64,000 bases of DNA from Rhizobium sp. 007 (GCF_015353075.1 NZ_CP064187.1:558001-622000), one strand, 5' to 3'. Positions 47,300-57,825 are shown, counted from the stretch's first letter. Made by a program: numbers and translations. The notes: generated by a model from the letters alone, not told the origin.

Positions 47300-49609
47300 A
47301 TGGCCGCAGACCTCCGCTCGCTTGCCGCAGTCATCGCCTCCGAAATCAATGCCCGGCCGGACCAGGCCAAAGCCGCGATCGAGCTGCTTGACGAGGGCGC
47401 GACCGTTCCCTTCATCGCGCGCTACCGCAAGGAAGTGACGGGCGGCCTGGATGATACCCAACTGCGCAATCTGGCAGAACGCCTCGTCTATCTGCGCGAA
47501 CTGGAAGCCCGCCGCGACACGATCGTCGAATCGATCGCCGGCCAGGGCAAGATGACCGACGAATTGATGGGCAAGATCGTCGGCGCCGCCACCAAGGCAG
47601 AGCTCGAGGATCTCTACCTGCCCTATAAACCGAAGCGCCGTACCCGTGCCGAGATCGCCCGCGAGCGCGGCCTCGGACCGCTGGCCGACGCGATCCTCGC
47701 CGATCGCTCGAAGGGACCGGCGGTGCTGGCGGAGGGCTATATCACTGCCGATGTGCCGGATGCGAAGACGGCGCTCGAAGGCGCACGCGATATCGTCGCC
47801 GAAGGCATTGCGGAAAATGCCGATTTGCTCGGCAAGCTCCGTGCCCATATGCGCAGCGCCGCGTTTGTGAAGGCCAAGGTCGTGGATGGCAAGCAGACGG
47901 CCGGCGAGAAGTTCTCCGACTATTTTGACCATTCGGAGCGCTGGGCGACCGCGCCCGGCCATCGCGCACTCGCCATGCTGCGCGGCTGGAACGAGGAAGT
48001 GCTGACGCTGACGATCGAGGCCGATGCCGAGACCGCCTCTCCCAACAAACCTGTCGAGCGCATGATCGCTGCTGCCTATGAAATCGGCGCGAGCCGCCCC
48101 GGCGACCGCTGGCTGATGGATGTCGCAAGCTGGACCTGGCGCGTCAAACTTTCCATGTCGCTGTCTCTCGACCTGATGCGCGAACTGCGCGAACGCGCCG
48201 AAGAGGAGGCGATCCACGTCTTTGCGCGAAACTTGAAGGATCTGCTGCTGGCGGCGCCTGCCGGATCGCGCGCCACAATGGGCCTCGATCCTGGCATCCG
48301 CACTGGCGTCAAGGTCGCAGTGGTCGACGGCACCGGCAAGGTCGTTGCGACCTCCACGGTCTATCCCTTCCAGCCGCGGAACGACGTGCGAGGCGCTCAG
48401 GCAGAACTCACCGCGCTGATCCTTAAGCACAATGTCGAACTGATCTCCATCGGCAACGGCACTGGAAGCCGCGAAACCGAAAAGCTGGTGGCCGACATGC
48501 TGGCCGATCTTCCGGGCGCAAAGCCCACCAAGGTCATCGTTTCGGAAGCCGGCGCGTCGGTCTATTCCGCCTCCGCGACCGCCGCAGCTGAATTTCCGGA
48601 TCTCGACGTGTCGCTGCGTGGCGCGGTTTCCATCGCCCGCCGCCTGCAGGATCCGCTGGCCGAACTTGTCAAGATCGAGCCGAAATCGATCGGCGTCGGC
48701 CAGTACCAGCATGACGTCGACCAACAGAAGCTGTCGCGCTCGCTGGACGCTGTCGTCGAAGACGCGGTGAATGCCGTCGGCGTCGATCTCAACACGGCTT
48801 CGGCGCCGCTGCTTTCACGCGTTTCCGGCCTCGGCCCGTCGATCGCCGAAGCCATCGTCGTCCATCGCGACCAGAACGGTCCCTTCCAAAGCCGCCGCGA
48901 CCTGCTCAAGGTCGCGCGTCTCGGCAACCGCACCTTCGAGCAGGCGGCAGGCTTCCTGCGCATCCCGAACGGCAAGGAGCCCCTCGACGCGTCCTCGGTG
49001 CATCCAGAAGCCTATGGCGTGGCAAAGAAGATCGTTGCCGCCTGCGGCCGCGACCTGCGGTCGCTGATGGGCGACAGCGTGGCGCTGAAATCGATTGATC
49101 CGCGGCAGTTCATCGACGAGAAGTTCGGCCTGCCGACGGTCAAGGATATCCTCGCCGAACTGGAAAAGCCCGGCCGCGATCCGCGCCCGAGCTTCAAGAC
49201 GGCAACCTTCGCAGAAGGCGTCAACGAAATCTCCGATCTCAAGCCCGGCATGATGCTGGAAGGCACGGTGACCAATGTTGCGGCCTTTGGCGCCTTCGTC
49301 GATATCGGCGTGCATCAGGACGGCCTGGTGCATGTCTCGCAGCTTGCCGACCGCTTCGTCAAAGATCCTCACGAAGTTGTGAAGGCCGGCGATGTCGTTA
49401 AGGTGCGGGTCGTCGAAGTCGATGCAAAACGCAAGCGCATCGGTCTTTCGATGCGCAAAGACGATGGCTCCTCGGCTTCAGCGCCCCGCGGCGAGCCCCG
49501 TGTAAATCAGGGCGCACGGCCGCAAAACGACCGGCGTCCGGCTGTCCCGAAACAGGAAACCCAAGGCGCCTTCGGCGCTGCCCTTGCCGAGGCCATGAAG
49601 CGAAAATAA
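47300..49609 (+). CDS. tex: Tex-family RNA-binding transcription accessory protein
   Basis: A 769-residue Tex protein. N-terminal helical domain, the YqgF/RNase H-like domain ([20 protein letters not shown]), helix-hairpin-helix motifs ([16 protein letters not shown]), and a C-terminal S1 RNA-binding domain ([20 protein letters not shown]). The last 50 residues are basic and low-complexity. ATG 47300 has AGGAAAT upstream. Tex proteins bind RNA polymerase/nucleic acid and affect transcription. Confidence 0.96.
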   Translation: MAADLRSLAAVIASEINARPDQAKAAIELLDEGATVPFIARYRKEVTGGLDDTQLRNLAERLVYLRELEARRDTIVESIAGQGKMTDELMGKIVGAATKAELEDLYLPYKPKRRTRAEIARERGLGPLADAILADRSKGPAVLAEGYITADVPDAKTALEGARDIVAEGIAENADLLGKLRAHMRSAAFVKAKVVDGKQTAGEKFSDYFDHSERWATAPGHRALAMLRGWNEEVLTLTIEADAETASPNKPVERMIAAAYEIGASRPGDRWLMDVASWTWRVKLSMSLSLDLMRELRERAEEEAIHVFARNLKDLLLAAPAGSRATMGLDPGIRTGVKVAVVDGTGKVVATSTVYPFQPRNDVRGAQAELTALILKHNVELISIGNGTGSRETEKLVADMLADLPGAKPTKVIVSEAGASVYSASATAAAEFPDLDVSLRGAVSIARRLQDPLAELVKIEPKSIGVGQYQHDVDQQKLSRSLDAVVEDAVNAVGVDLNTASAPLLSRVSGLGPSIAEAIVVHRDQNGPFQSRRDLLKVARLGNRTFEQAAGFLRIPNGKEPLDASSVHPEAYGVAKKIVAACGRDLRSLMGDSVALKSIDPRQFIDEKFGLPTVKDILAELEKPGRDPRPSFKTATFAEGVNEISDLKPGMMLEGTVTNVAAFGAFVDIGVHQDGLVHVSQLADRFVKDPHEVVKAGDVVKVRVVEVDAKRKRIGLSMRKDDGSSASAPRGEPRVNQGARPQNDRRPAVPKQETQGAFGAALAEAMKRK

Positions 49610-49745
49610 TAGCTTAACGGCAGGCATTGCAAAAATGTCACAGTTCGGCGGCCTTGTTGCGGAACTGCCAAATACGGCGCTTGTGTGGCGGATGAGAGCG
49701 ACTAAGTTTAACCCATAACATCCTGTCACATATGCGAGGCCTTTC

Positions 49746-51005
49746 ATGGCGTCGGGATTTTTATCAATTGTCCAAAAAATCATCCGCAAGGGTAATCTGA
49801 AGCTCACGCTGGCCAATGGCGAGACACATGCGATTGGCGATGGCACCGGGGATCTGGTCGTCGTCCGGGTTGCCGACGAGGAGGCGGAGAAGCTTATCCG
49901 CCGCGACCCCACCCTCAAGCTCGGCGAAATGTACATGGACGGCCGGTTCATTCTTGAACAGGGCAACATCTACGACTTCCTTTCGATGGTGAAGCAGAAC
50001 ACCACCAACGAAATTTTCGATATTCCGATGGCCGCACTTCTGGTCGGCCGCATCGCACTGCAGCAGCTGAAGAGCCGGCTGCCGGTCAATCACAACAAGC
50101 GCAATGTCGCTCATCATTACGACCTGTCGGAAAAGCTCTTCGAACTCTTCCTTGATGAGGACTGGCAATATTCCTGCGCCTATTTCGACCCGCCGGGCAT
50201 CAGCCTGGAGGAAGCACAAGTCGCCAAGAAGCGCCATATCGCAGCCAAGCTTCTGCTGGAGCCCAACCAGCGTGTTCTGGAAATCGGCTCCGGCTGGGGC
50301 GGCATGGGGATGTATCTGGCGGAATCGACAAAGGGCGTTGACGTCACCGGCATCACGCTCAGCGAAGAGCAACTGAAGTTCTCGCGCGAGCGCGCCCAAA
50401 AGCGCAGTCTCGCCGATCGCGTCCGCTTCGAGTTGCAGGATTACCGCACGATGACGGGCATGAAGTTCGACCGCATCGTCTCGGTCGGCATGTTCGAGCA
50501 TGTCGGCATCGGCAATTTCAACAAATACTTCCGCAAGGTGCATGAACTTCTCGCCGACGACGGCGTCATGCTCCTTCACTCCATCGCCCGGCCGAAGCCG
50601 AGCTTTGCGACAAATGCTTTCATCGAGAAATACATTTTCCCACAGGGCTACATCCCGTCGATCGGCGAGACGGTGCCTGCAATCGAGAAGGCCGGGCTGC
50701 TGATCCGGGACATCGAGGTCCTGCCGTTGCATTATGCCTATACGCTCCGCCATTGGCGCGAGCGCTTCATGGCGCGCAAGGCGGAAGCCGTCGCTCTTTA
50801 CGACGAGCGCTTCTTCCGGATGTGGGAATTCTATCTCGCCGGCTCCGAAATAGGCTTCCGCTGGGACGAACTCTTCGTCATGCAGATCCAGGTTTCCAAG
50901 AACCAGTATTCGACACCGGACAACCGCAATTACATTGCCGAGAACGAGGCGAAGCTGAAGGAATTCGAGGCCACGCGGCCTCCCTTGGAAAAGGTTGTCT
51001 TCTGA
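49746..51005 (+). CDS. cfa: cyclopropane-fatty-acyl-phospholipid synthase
   Basis: A 419-residue SAM-dependent enzyme that converts cis-unsaturated acyl chains in membrane lipids to cyclopropane chains. Conserved parts: AHHYDLSEKLFELFLD, the SAM-binding VLEIGSGWGGMGMYLAES, SVGMFEHVG and the C-terminal LRHWRERFMARK. Cyclopropane lipids are linked with acid and stationary-phase stress. Confidence 0.95.
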   Translation: MASGFLSIVQKIIRKGNLKLTLANGETHAIGDGTGDLVVVRVADEEAEKLIRRDPTLKLGEMYMDGRFILEQGNIYDFLSMVKQNTTNEIFDIPMAALLVGRIALQQLKSRLPVNHNKRNVAHHYDLSEKLFELFLDEDWQYSCAYFDPPGISLEEAQVAKKRHIAAKLLLEPNQRVLEIGSGWGGMGMYLAESTKGVDVTGITLSEEQLKFSRERAQKRSLADRVRFELQDYRTMTGMKFDRIVSVGMFEHVGIGNFNKYFRKVHELLADDGVMLLHSIARPKPSFATNAFIEKYIFPQGYIPSIGETVPAIEKAGLLIRDIEVLPLHYAYTLRHWRERFMARKAEAVALYDERFFRMWEFYLAGSEIGFRWDELFVMQIQVSKNQYSTPDNRNYIAENEAKLKEFEATRPPLEKVVF

Positions 51006-51013
51006 TATCGCGG

Positions 51014-51034
51014 CGCGGCTTCGGCCGCGTTTTT
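51014..51034 (+). terminator. intrinsic terminator of cfa
   Basis: CGCGGC-TTCG-GCCGCG followed by TTTTT, starting nine bases after the cfa stop codon. The UUCG tetraloop adds stability. Confidence 0.85.
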
Positions 51035-51054
51035 CTACAAGGAAAGGCGTGCAG

Positions 51055-51636
51055 ATGAACAGTGCATTTCCCGAAATCCATCTTGTCCGCCACGGCGAAA
51101 CAGAATGGAGCCTCTCCGGAAAACATACCGGCAGGACTGACATTCCGCTGACCCCGAATGGCGAGACGGCCGCCCGCAAACTCGCGGATCGCCTGAAGGG
51201 ACTGATTGTCTCGGCCGTCTGGTCGAGCCCTTCTCAAAGGGCGACGAACACCTGCGCCCTTGCCAATTTCGGCGCAGATGCCGTGATCAAGCCCGATCTC
51301 GCCGAATGGGATTATGGTGCCTATGAGGGCATCACGACGAAGGAAATCCTCGCGGCCCGCCCCGGCTGGCAGCTCTTCCGCGACGGCTGCCCGGACGGAG
51401 AAATGGCCGCAGATGTCGGCGCAAGGGCGGACCGTATCGTCCGCGAGCTTCGCCAAGCCGGCGCGTCGATCCTGATCTTCTCCAGCTCCCACTTCCTGCG
51501 CGTGCTCGCTGCCCGCTGGCTCGGCCTGCCGCCGGAAGACGGCTCGCGCTTCGTCCTCGATACTGCAAGCATCAGCATCTTAGGCTATGAGCACGACCTG
51601 ACGGAGCCGGTGATCCGGCGCTGGAACCAGCGGTAA
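51055..51636 (+). CDS. histidine phosphatase family protein
   Basis: A 193-residue phosphoglycerate mutase-like phosphatase. The catalytic histidine is in HLVRHGETEWS, with the second conserved region SSPSQRATNTC, a Glu in LAEWDYGAYEG and the second histidine in FSSSHFLRVLAARWL. Substrate not predictable. AAGG precedes ATG 51055, which follows the cfa terminator. Confidence 0.92.
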   Translation: MNSAFPEIHLVRHGETEWSLSGKHTGRTDIPLTPNGETAARKLADRLKGLIVSAVWSSPSQRATNTCALANFGADAVIKPDLAEWDYGAYEGITTKEILAARPGWQLFRDGCPDGEMAADVGARADRIVRELRQAGASILIFSSSHFLRVLAARWLGLPPEDGSRFVLDTASISILGYEHDLTEPVIRRWNQR

Positions 51637-51714
51637 GGATCTGTTGCGCTTTCGCGCGGCGCGATGAACGATTGAATGTAAAGCTTGTTTCGAGTTCAAG
51701 CTTCGGAGCTGCCT

Positions 51715-52200
51715 ATGCGAACACGTCTCGACGATTTCATCAGCAGGATTTCCGCACAGAGGGATATTCTCGATCACATCGCGGCAAGGCAGGCGAGCCT
51801 GCCCGGTGGACCGATCCTGGAAATCGGCCTCGGCAATGGCAGGACCTACAGCCATTTGCGGGTGCGCTTCCCGGATCGGCATATCATCGCATTCGACCGC
51901 GAAAACGGCGCGCATGGAAGCTGCCGGCCCGATGACGGCGATGTCGTCATCGGCGACATCAGGGAGACTTGCCTGAGTTATGCCGGCACTAGGGCAGCCG
52001 TCGTTCATGCCGACATCGGAACCGGTTATCGGGAGCAGGATGCAATCATCCGCGAGTGGTTGCCCTCTCGCGTGGTCGCCGTGCTGGCCCTTGGGGGATT
52101 TGTAGCAAGCGGCCTGGAATTGAAGCATTCCGAACTGGAGGAAATGCCGCTACCTGCGTCTGTCGAGAAGGGCCGTTATTTTCTCTATCGGCGAAGATGA
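51715..52200 (+). CDS. class I SAM-dependent methyltransferase-like protein
   Basis: A 161-residue protein with a SAM-binding loop PILEIGLGNGRTYSHL and DRHIIAFDRENGAH. It is short for a full methyltransferase and has no visible substrate domain. ATG 51715 has GGAGC upstream. Its stop overlaps the ubiA start (ATGA), so the two are likely co-translated; no link to ubiquinone has been shown. Confidence 0.75.
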   Translation: MRTRLDDFISRISAQRDILDHIAARQASLPGGPILEIGLGNGRTYSHLRVRFPDRHIIAFDRENGAHGSCRPDDGDVVIGDIRETCLSYAGTRAAVVHADIGTGYREQDAIIREWLPSRVVAVLALGGFVASGLELKHSELEEMPLPASVEKGRYFLYRRR

Positions 52201-53219
52201 ACGCGGAGGCAGGCCACGCTGCTATTGACCCGCGCCTTCGCCCGTCGCTAGATGGCCGCATGCAACAGATTGGCGGCTTGAACGGGCGCGTTGCCGATGC
52301 GCCTTCGGACAATTGGGTTTACCGGGTTTTGCCCTCATGGCTCTGGCCCTATGCGCAGCTGGCGCGCTGGGACAGGCCGATCGGCTGGCAACTCCTGATG
52401 TGGCCCTGCTTCTGGTCGGTGGCGCTTGCCGCAAATGTGGCCGCGGGACAAGGCCTGTTTTCCGGCTCGCAGACGCTGTTTCACCTGGTTCTCTACTTCA
52501 TCGGCGCCGTCGCCATGCGCGGGGCAGGCTGCACCTACAACGATCTGGTCGATCACAGGATCGACATGGAGGTCGCACGCACCCGCTCGCGGCCCCTGCC
52601 TTCGGGGCGCGTCACGCGCACCCAGGCAAAGATATTCATGGTGCTTCAGGCGCTTGCCGGTCTGCTGGTGCTTGCGCAGTTCAACTGGTTTGCAGTCATT
52701 CTCGGCGTGCTCTCGCTCGCCATCGTTGCGCTCTACCCGTTTGCCAAGCGCTTCACAGACTGGCCGCAGTTTTTCCTCGGCCTTGCCTTTTCCTGGGGCG
52801 CACTGATGGGTTGGGCTGGCATATTCGGCGGCCTGTCTTTCGCTGCGATTGCGCTCTACCTTTCTTCCGTCGCCTGGACGATCGGCTACGACACGATTTA
52901 TGCGCATCAGGACAAGGAAGACGACGAATTGATCGGCGTGCGTTCCACCGCCCGGCTTTTCGGCGATCGGACGCGGCAGTGGCTGATCGGTCTTTATGGC
53001 GCAACACTGGTCCTGATGCTGCTCGCCTTTGTTTTGGCCGGCGTCGGTTTCGCGGCTTATCTCGGGCTGCTGATTGCCACTGGCATGTTCGCCTGGCAGA
53101 TCGCCAGGCTCGACATCAACGACGCGACGCAATGCCTGGCGCTTTTCAAGTCGAATAACCGTGTCGGGCTGATCATCTTTGCGGGACTGTTCGTCTCGCT
53201 GCTCTTTGGGCTTCCCTGA
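52197..53219 (+). CDS. ubiA: 4-hydroxybenzoate polyprenyltransferase
   Basis: A 340-residue membrane prenyltransferase of ubiquinone synthesis. The two Mg-diphosphate motifs NDLVDHRIDMEV and YAHQDKEDDELIGV are present, with about eight hydrophobic segments. The start may be ATG 52197 (overlapping the methyltransferase stop) or ATG 52260; the first 35 residues are poorly conserved in style. Confidence 0.94.
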   Translation: MNAEAGHAAIDPRLRPSLDGRMQQIGGLNGRVADAPSDNWVYRVLPSWLWPYAQLARWDRPIGWQLLMWPCFWSVALAANVAAGQGLFSGSQTLFHLVLYFIGAVAMRGAGCTYNDLVDHRIDMEVARTRSRPLPSGRVTRTQAKIFMVLQALAGLLVLAQFNWFAVILGVLSLAIVALYPFAKRFTDWPQFFLGLAFSWGALMGWAGIFGGLSFAAIALYLSSVAWTIGYDTIYAHQDKEDDELIGVRSTARLFGDRTRQWLIGLYGATLVLMLLAFVLAGVGFAAYLGLLIATGMFAWQIARLDINDATQCLALFKSNNRVGLIIFAGLFVSLLFGLP

Positions 53220-53229
53220 TTGAAACGAA

Positions 53230-53252
53230 AAACCCGGCGCTAGGCCGGGTTT
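53230..53252. terminator. two-way terminator between ubiA and DUF6101 genes
   Basis: AAACCCGGC and GCCGGGTTT are perfect 9-base arms around GCTAG, with A-runs on one side and T-runs on the other, between convergent genes. Confidence 0.8.
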
Positions 53253-53276
53253 CAGATTGGGTCACTCGCCGAATTC

Positions 53277-53849
53277 TTAATTGCGGGCGATAATTTCCTT
53301 GCCTTCGATCTTCATTGTCACGCCGAGCTTGCCGGTCGTGCGGCGCACGAGGAAGCGCGGACGGCGATTGGCGAAATAGGAATGGCGCCGGCGCGGTTTC
53401 ATGTGGCTGGTACGCAAATCGCCGAGGTGCTCCTCGAGCGGGCGTGCAATGCCGTCGGCCTCCACCATCAGCATCGGAATGCGGAATGCCTCCGACCAGC
53501 CCCGCCAATCGGCCGCGATATCGGACAGATCGTGGGCGACAAGCAGCGGAATGCAGAGATCCGGATCTTCGTGGTGCAATTCCAGCGTTACGGTCACTTC
53601 CCCGTTGCCGTGGTCGATCGCCCGGGCTGCAACGCCTTTGAAGGCGCGCTTCGGCAGGGCAACGGAAAGTGGCAGGCCGCTGGAGGGAAGGGTCTTGCGG
53701 AGGACGGCGCCGCGTTCATCGATCGTTATGCTGACGTCACTTGTGGAGTCGTGGATGGCGTAGCTGACCTGCTGGGGAAAGCGCGACGGATCGAGACGCA
53801 GTGTCGTTCCAGCCCAAGCGGGCTTCATAACGGTGTTGTTCATGTTCAT
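53277..53849 (-). CDS. DUF6101-family protein
   Basis: A 190-residue protein of a Rhizobiales family annotated DUF6101. Beta-rich middle (TTLRLDPSRFPQQVSYAIHD) and a basic arginine-rich C-terminal part (KPRRRHSYFANRRPRFLVRR). No function known. ATG 53849 has AAGGG upstream; the longer open frame has no such support. Confidence 0.7.
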   Translation of the reverse strand: MNMNNTVMKPAWAGTTLRLDPSRFPQQVSYAIHDSTSDVSITIDERGAVLRKTLPSSGLPLSVALPKRAFKGVAARAIDHGNGEVTVTLELHHEDPDLCIPLLVAHDLSDIAADWRGWSEAFRIPMLMVEADGIARPLEEHLGDLRTSHMKPRRRHSYFANRRPRFLVRRTTGKLGVTMKIEGKEIIARN

Positions 53850-54149
53850 TTCTACCCTTGTCTTACCTGAGAGCCGGTTTCCGGTCTTCTCCTCGGGGCT
53901 TTTTCGCCCTCTACGCCTCGACAATAGGCGGGGCCTCTTCCGGACCACTTAAAATTTGCGGTTAAGAAAACTTTGCCTTCCCCGATGGTTATCAAAAACC
54001 AATGTGGCAGGGTTTCCGGACCATGAACGGACCGGCGAGGATGGCTGCGCCAAAGCGGGACGGCGTCAGGTAAGTCTCGGGTAAGCTTTGCGTGGCAAAA
54101 TGCGCGCAGAATCCTGCATTATTCTCTTAGGTTGTTTAAGGGCGCATTC
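53850..54149. other. divergent intergenic region between DUF6101 and DUF1217 genes
   Basis: Three hundred bases without a gene. On the minus strand the DUF6101 leader has two small hairpins (GGGC-GAAAAA-GCCC and CCGG-AAA-CCGG). CTTAA/TTAAG inverted half-sites lie at about 53948-53966. Nothing further recognised. Confidence 0.4.
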
Positions 54150-56363
54150 ATGATTTCCGCCTCCGTTGCCTACGCGATCATAAGTCGCGACCCGAAGACG
54201 AGTCTTGATCGCATTGCCTCGCAGGCGACGGTCAAAAGGGACGCCGAATACTACGCCGAGAATATCAACAAGGTGAAGGACGTCGACGACTTCCTCGGCA
54301 ACTACAAGCTCTACAGCTACGCGATGAAGGCCTATGGCCTCGACGACATGACCTATGCCAAGGCCTTCATGAAGAAGGTGCTGGAAAGCGACCTGACCGA
54401 CCCCGACAGTTTCGCCAACAAGCTTTCGGACCAGCGCTACAAGCAGTTCGCGGCGGCGTTCAATTTTAATGCGCCCAAGCCCGATGCGCAGACGGATGCG
54501 CAGGAAGACGACCTGATCGACAGGTACAGCGCATCCTTCACCGATCAGGAAAAGCAGGCGATCAAGGACACCGACTATTACAGCGCGGAGATCGCTGACG
54601 TGCAAACAGTCGATGATCTCGTCAGTAATACGCGGCTGCGCACCTATGTGCTGAAGACGTTCGGCATCGATACGACCTACGCGTCCAAGCAGTTTCTGCG
54701 GGATGTGCTGACCAGCGATCTCAACGATCCGAACAGCGTGGTGAACCTTCAGGGCGGTGAGAAGTACCAGGCGCTCGCGGCGCAGTTCAATTTCAATGCA
54801 GACGGCACCGTGAATGGCTCGGCCCAGACCGCGACCCAGAAAAACACGGTCATGGAGCAGTACAATCTGAATTCGTCGACCGTCATTGTCGACAACGACG
54901 TGTTTCCGGATATCGTCTATACGACGAAGGCCGCTGCCGACTACAACAAGGCCTATTACGAATCCAAGATCAAGACGATCACCAATGTTGACAGCCTCAT
55001 CGCCGATGAGCGCCTGACGGACTACATCAAGGCCGCTTACAGTCTTGGCCCGAGCAGCTTCGGCACGGACCTGAGCGACACGGCCTTGAGGCAAATCCTT
55101 GTCGATCCGGCCTATGCCAATACGATGGGTGCCACGGCCGTCCATCAGGCCTTCAGCTTTGAGGCTGATGGAAGCGTCCTCGCGCCTGACGGCCCGCAAT
55201 CGGATTCCCTGATCCAGGCAACTTCCGTAAACTACATGGCCCGTTACGACGACGAGGCGAAAGCGGCCATCGAGGAAATCGTCGCCAACTACAAGACACG
55301 CATGTCCGATACCAGGACGCTGGACAATTTCTCCGACGTCGACAGCATCAACGATTTCCTGAAGACCAACAAGACCGGCGATCTAGACAAGACGAACGAC
55401 GATCTGCCCGACCTCTATCAGGTTGCGCTTCAGGCCTACGGCTTGACGGAAGAGGAACTGTCGAAATCCGTCATGCGCAGGCTGCTGGCAAGTGATCCTT
55501 ACGACCCCGAGGGCTATGTCGCGTCCTTCAAGGACGACCGCATCACCCAATTGGCGAGAGCCTTCAATTTCGATGGCGAAGGTAACGCGTCGATCCAGCT
55601 GCAGCCACTGTCGCCCGCCGCGATGGCCAAATATGCGACGAACTATAAGTCGCATGTCACAATGCTGATGAAGGACGGTCCCCTGAAGGAGAAGGCATCC
55701 AAAGATGCGACCGAGGAAGTCGACTATTTCGCCAAGACCATGGAATCGGTGCAATCTCTCGATGATTTCCTGGAGGACGACCGGTTGACCGGTCTGATTC
55801 TCAAGTCTGTCGGTCTCGATCCGAAGGACTACGACGAAGAGACGCTGCGCAAGATTTTCACATCCGATCCCGACGATGCAAACAGTTATCTGAACACCAA
55901 GGCGGACTCGAAGTTCAAGAACCTCGTCGCCGACTTCAACTTCGACACGGCCGGCAATCTCACGCGCGCCAAGCTGGGCATCGTCCAGGATCAGGGTGCA
56001 CTCGATCGCACGCAGGATGCCTATCTGCAGCAGACCCTCGAGACGCAGGAAGGCGAGACGAACGATGGCACGCGCTTGGCGCTTTACTTCGCCCGCAAGG
56101 CGCCGGATATCACCTCGCTCTACTCCATCCTCGGCGACAAGGCGCTCTTCCAGGTCATCACCACCGCCTACAACCTGCCGAGCCAGATCTCCAGCATGGA
56201 TGTCGAGAAGCAGGTTGCGCTTCTCGAAAAGTTTGTGGACCTGAAGGATCTTGGCGACTCGAAGAAGGTCGACAAGTTGGTGAAGCGGTTCACGGCGATG
56301 TACGACATTCAGAACGTCACGACCCAATCGCCGGCGCTGCAGATTCTGACCGGTGGCGGTTAA
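54150..56363 (+). CDS. DUF1217 multi-repeat protein (flagellum-associated family)
   Basis: A 737-residue hydrophilic protein built from about six DUF1217 units of 90-120 residues. Each has the theme YYaenI..V..vDdfl.d.rl..y.lkayGl, then a D-L-x-DP-s element and FNF near the end (for example KAYGLDDMTYAKAFMKKVLE and FKNLVADFNFDTAG). The family is found in rhizobia, often near flagellar genes, but none are in this window. ATG 54150 has AAGGG upstream. Confidence 0.85.
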   Translation: MISASVAYAIISRDPKTSLDRIASQATVKRDAEYYAENINKVKDVDDFLGNYKLYSYAMKAYGLDDMTYAKAFMKKVLESDLTDPDSFANKLSDQRYKQFAAAFNFNAPKPDAQTDAQEDDLIDRYSASFTDQEKQAIKDTDYYSAEIADVQTVDDLVSNTRLRTYVLKTFGIDTTYASKQFLRDVLTSDLNDPNSVVNLQGGEKYQALAAQFNFNADGTVNGSAQTATQKNTVMEQYNLNSSTVIVDNDVFPDIVYTTKAAADYNKAYYESKIKTITNVDSLIADERLTDYIKAAYSLGPSSFGTDLSDTALRQILVDPAYANTMGATAVHQAFSFEADGSVLAPDGPQSDSLIQATSVNYMARYDDEAKAAIEEIVANYKTRMSDTRTLDNFSDVDSINDFLKTNKTGDLDKTNDDLPDLYQVALQAYGLTEEELSKSVMRRLLASDPYDPEGYVASFKDDRITQLARAFNFDGEGNASIQLQPLSPAAMAKYATNYKSHVTMLMKDGPLKEKASKDATEEVDYFAKTMESVQSLDDFLEDDRLTGLILKSVGLDPKDYDEETLRKIFTSDPDDANSYLNTKADSKFKNLVADFNFDTAGNLTRAKLGIVQDQGALDRTQDAYLQQTLETQEGETNDGTRLALYFARKAPDITSLYSILGDKALFQVITTAYNLPSQISSMDVEKQVALLEKFVDLKDLGDSKKVDKLVKRFTAMYDIQNVTTQSPALQILTGGG

Positions 56364-56375
56364 GCCGCCACGTTC

Positions 56376-57806
56376 TTACGCCACGCTGACCACTTTCCCC
56401 GGGTTCATGATGTTCGCCGGATCAAAGGCACGCTTGATGCGGCGCATCAGGTCGATCTCTATGGCGGGGCGGATCGCGGCGAGCTCGTCGCGCTTGAGCT
56501 GACCAATGCCGTGCTCTGCCGAGATCGAGCCGCTGTGTGCCAGAACGATGCCGTGCACAATCTCGTTGATCTCATGCCAGCGGGCGATGAAGGCGTCCTT
56601 GTCGGCGCCGACCGGCTGGGAAATGTTATAATGGATATTGCCGTCGCCCATGTGGCCGAAGGCGCATATGCGGGCGCCGGGCATTGCCGCCATCACGGCC
56701 TCGCCGGCCTCGTGCATGAAATGGGGGATCTTCGAGACCGGCACAGAAACATCGTGCTTGATCGAACCGCCTTCGGGCTTTTGGGCCTCCGACATGCTCT
56801 CGCGCATATGCCACAGCGCCTTCTGCTGCGCGACGGATGAGGCAATCGCCGCGTCCTGCACCAGCCCCGCCTCAAAACCCTGTTCGAGCAGCGCATTCAT
56901 CATCCGCTCGGCGGTTTCCGCCGAATCCGAGGTCGAGATGTCGATCAGCACATACCACGGGTAAGCCGATTCCAGCGGATCGCGCACGCCCTCGATATGT
57001 TTGGCGGTGATCTCGACACCGAACCGCGGCATCAGCTCGAAGCCGGTCAGCGAGGTGCCGCAGAGGCTGCTCGCTAGATTGAACAGGGCAAGCGCCTCCT
57101 CCACGGAGTTGAGTCCTGCAAAGGCGACCTGATGGCCGAGCGGCTGCGGGTAAAGCTTGAGGACGGCACCGGTGATGATGCCGAGCGTGCCTTCGGCGCC
57201 AATGAAGAGATCGCGAAGGTCGTAGCCCGTATTGTCCTTCTTCAGGCGGCGAAGGCCGTCCCAGATTTCGCCGGTCGGCAGCACGACTTCGAGGCCAAGG
57301 CAAAGCTGGCGCATGTTGCCATAGGCCAGCACCGCCGTTCCGCCGGCATTCGTCGAGAGGTTGCCGCCGATCCGGCAGGAGCCTTCGGCGCCGAGCGAGA
57401 GCGGGAAAAGTTTGCCATGCGCCTCGGCCGCCTTCTGCACCTCGGCGAGGATTGCGCCGCCGTCGGCAACCAGCACGTTCGCCACCGGATCGACGTCGCG
57501 GATCCTGTTCATCCGCTCGAGCGAGACGATGATGTCCGACTTGCCCTCGCGCGGCGTCTGGCCGCCGACGAGGCCGGTATTGCCCGTCTGCGGTACGACC
57601 GCAGTGCCGGTTTCCGTCGCAAGCTTCAGGATGGCCGAAACCTCCTCGACATTCGCGGGCTTGAGCAGGAGAGGGGAAGAGCCGTGGTAGAGGCCTCGGT
57701 TCTCAATCAGGTGCGGGGCAAGCTCGGCCTCGCTGCGCAGCGCGTATTTCTCGCCGACGATTGCGGCGAAGCGGTCGAGAAGTTCGGGCGAGACGCTGGC
57801 GCTCAT
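56376..57806 (-). CDS. FAD-linked oxidase of the GlcD/D-2-hydroxyacid dehydrogenase type
   Basis: A 476-residue flavoprotein with a PCMH-type FAD domain (VPQTGNTGLVGGQTPREG, SLGAEGSCRIGGNLSTNAGG) and a C-terminal FAD-oxidase domain (FGHMGDGNIHYNIS, SAEHGIGQLKRDEL). The likely substrate is a D-2-hydroxyacid such as D-2-hydroxyglutarate, D-lactate or glycolate; sequence alone does not decide. ATG 57806 is preferred to 57815 for ribosome binding site spacing. It follows tsaC at 19 bases, same strand. Confidence 0.92.
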   Translation of the reverse strand: MSASVSPELLDRFAAIVGEKYALRSEAELAPHLIENRGLYHGSSPLLLKPANVEEVSAILKLATETGTAVVPQTGNTGLVGGQTPREGKSDIIVSLERMNRIRDVDPVANVLVADGGAILAEVQKAAEAHGKLFPLSLGAEGSCRIGGNLSTNAGGTAVLAYGNMRQLCLGLEVVLPTGEIWDGLRRLKKDNTGYDLRDLFIGAEGTLGIITGAVLKLYPQPLGHQVAFAGLNSVEEALALFNLASSLCGTSLTGFELMPRFGVEITAKHIEGVRDPLESAYPWYVLIDISTSDSAETAERMMNALLEQGFEAGLVQDAAIASSVAQQKALWHMRESMSEAQKPEGGSIKHDVSVPVSKIPHFMHEAGEAVMAAMPGARICAFGHMGDGNIHYNISQPVGADKDAFIARWHEINEIVHGIVLAHSGSISAEHGIGQLKRDELAAIRPAIEIDLMRRIKRAFDPANIMNPGKVVSVA

Positions 57807-57825
57807 CGAGCTCATTCCTTCCTTG

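Noticed and set aside
43800..47300. Genomic island around glyS
   Set aside because: Palindromic elements and the AT-rich segment could suggest one, but there is no integrase, tRNA attachment site or cargo; the odd composition is confined to part of glyS.
47288..48724. Minus-strand open frame of 478 codons opposite tex
   Set aside because: Antisense shadow of a highly conserved gene; composition (many His, Arg, Asp) follows from the codons of the other strand.
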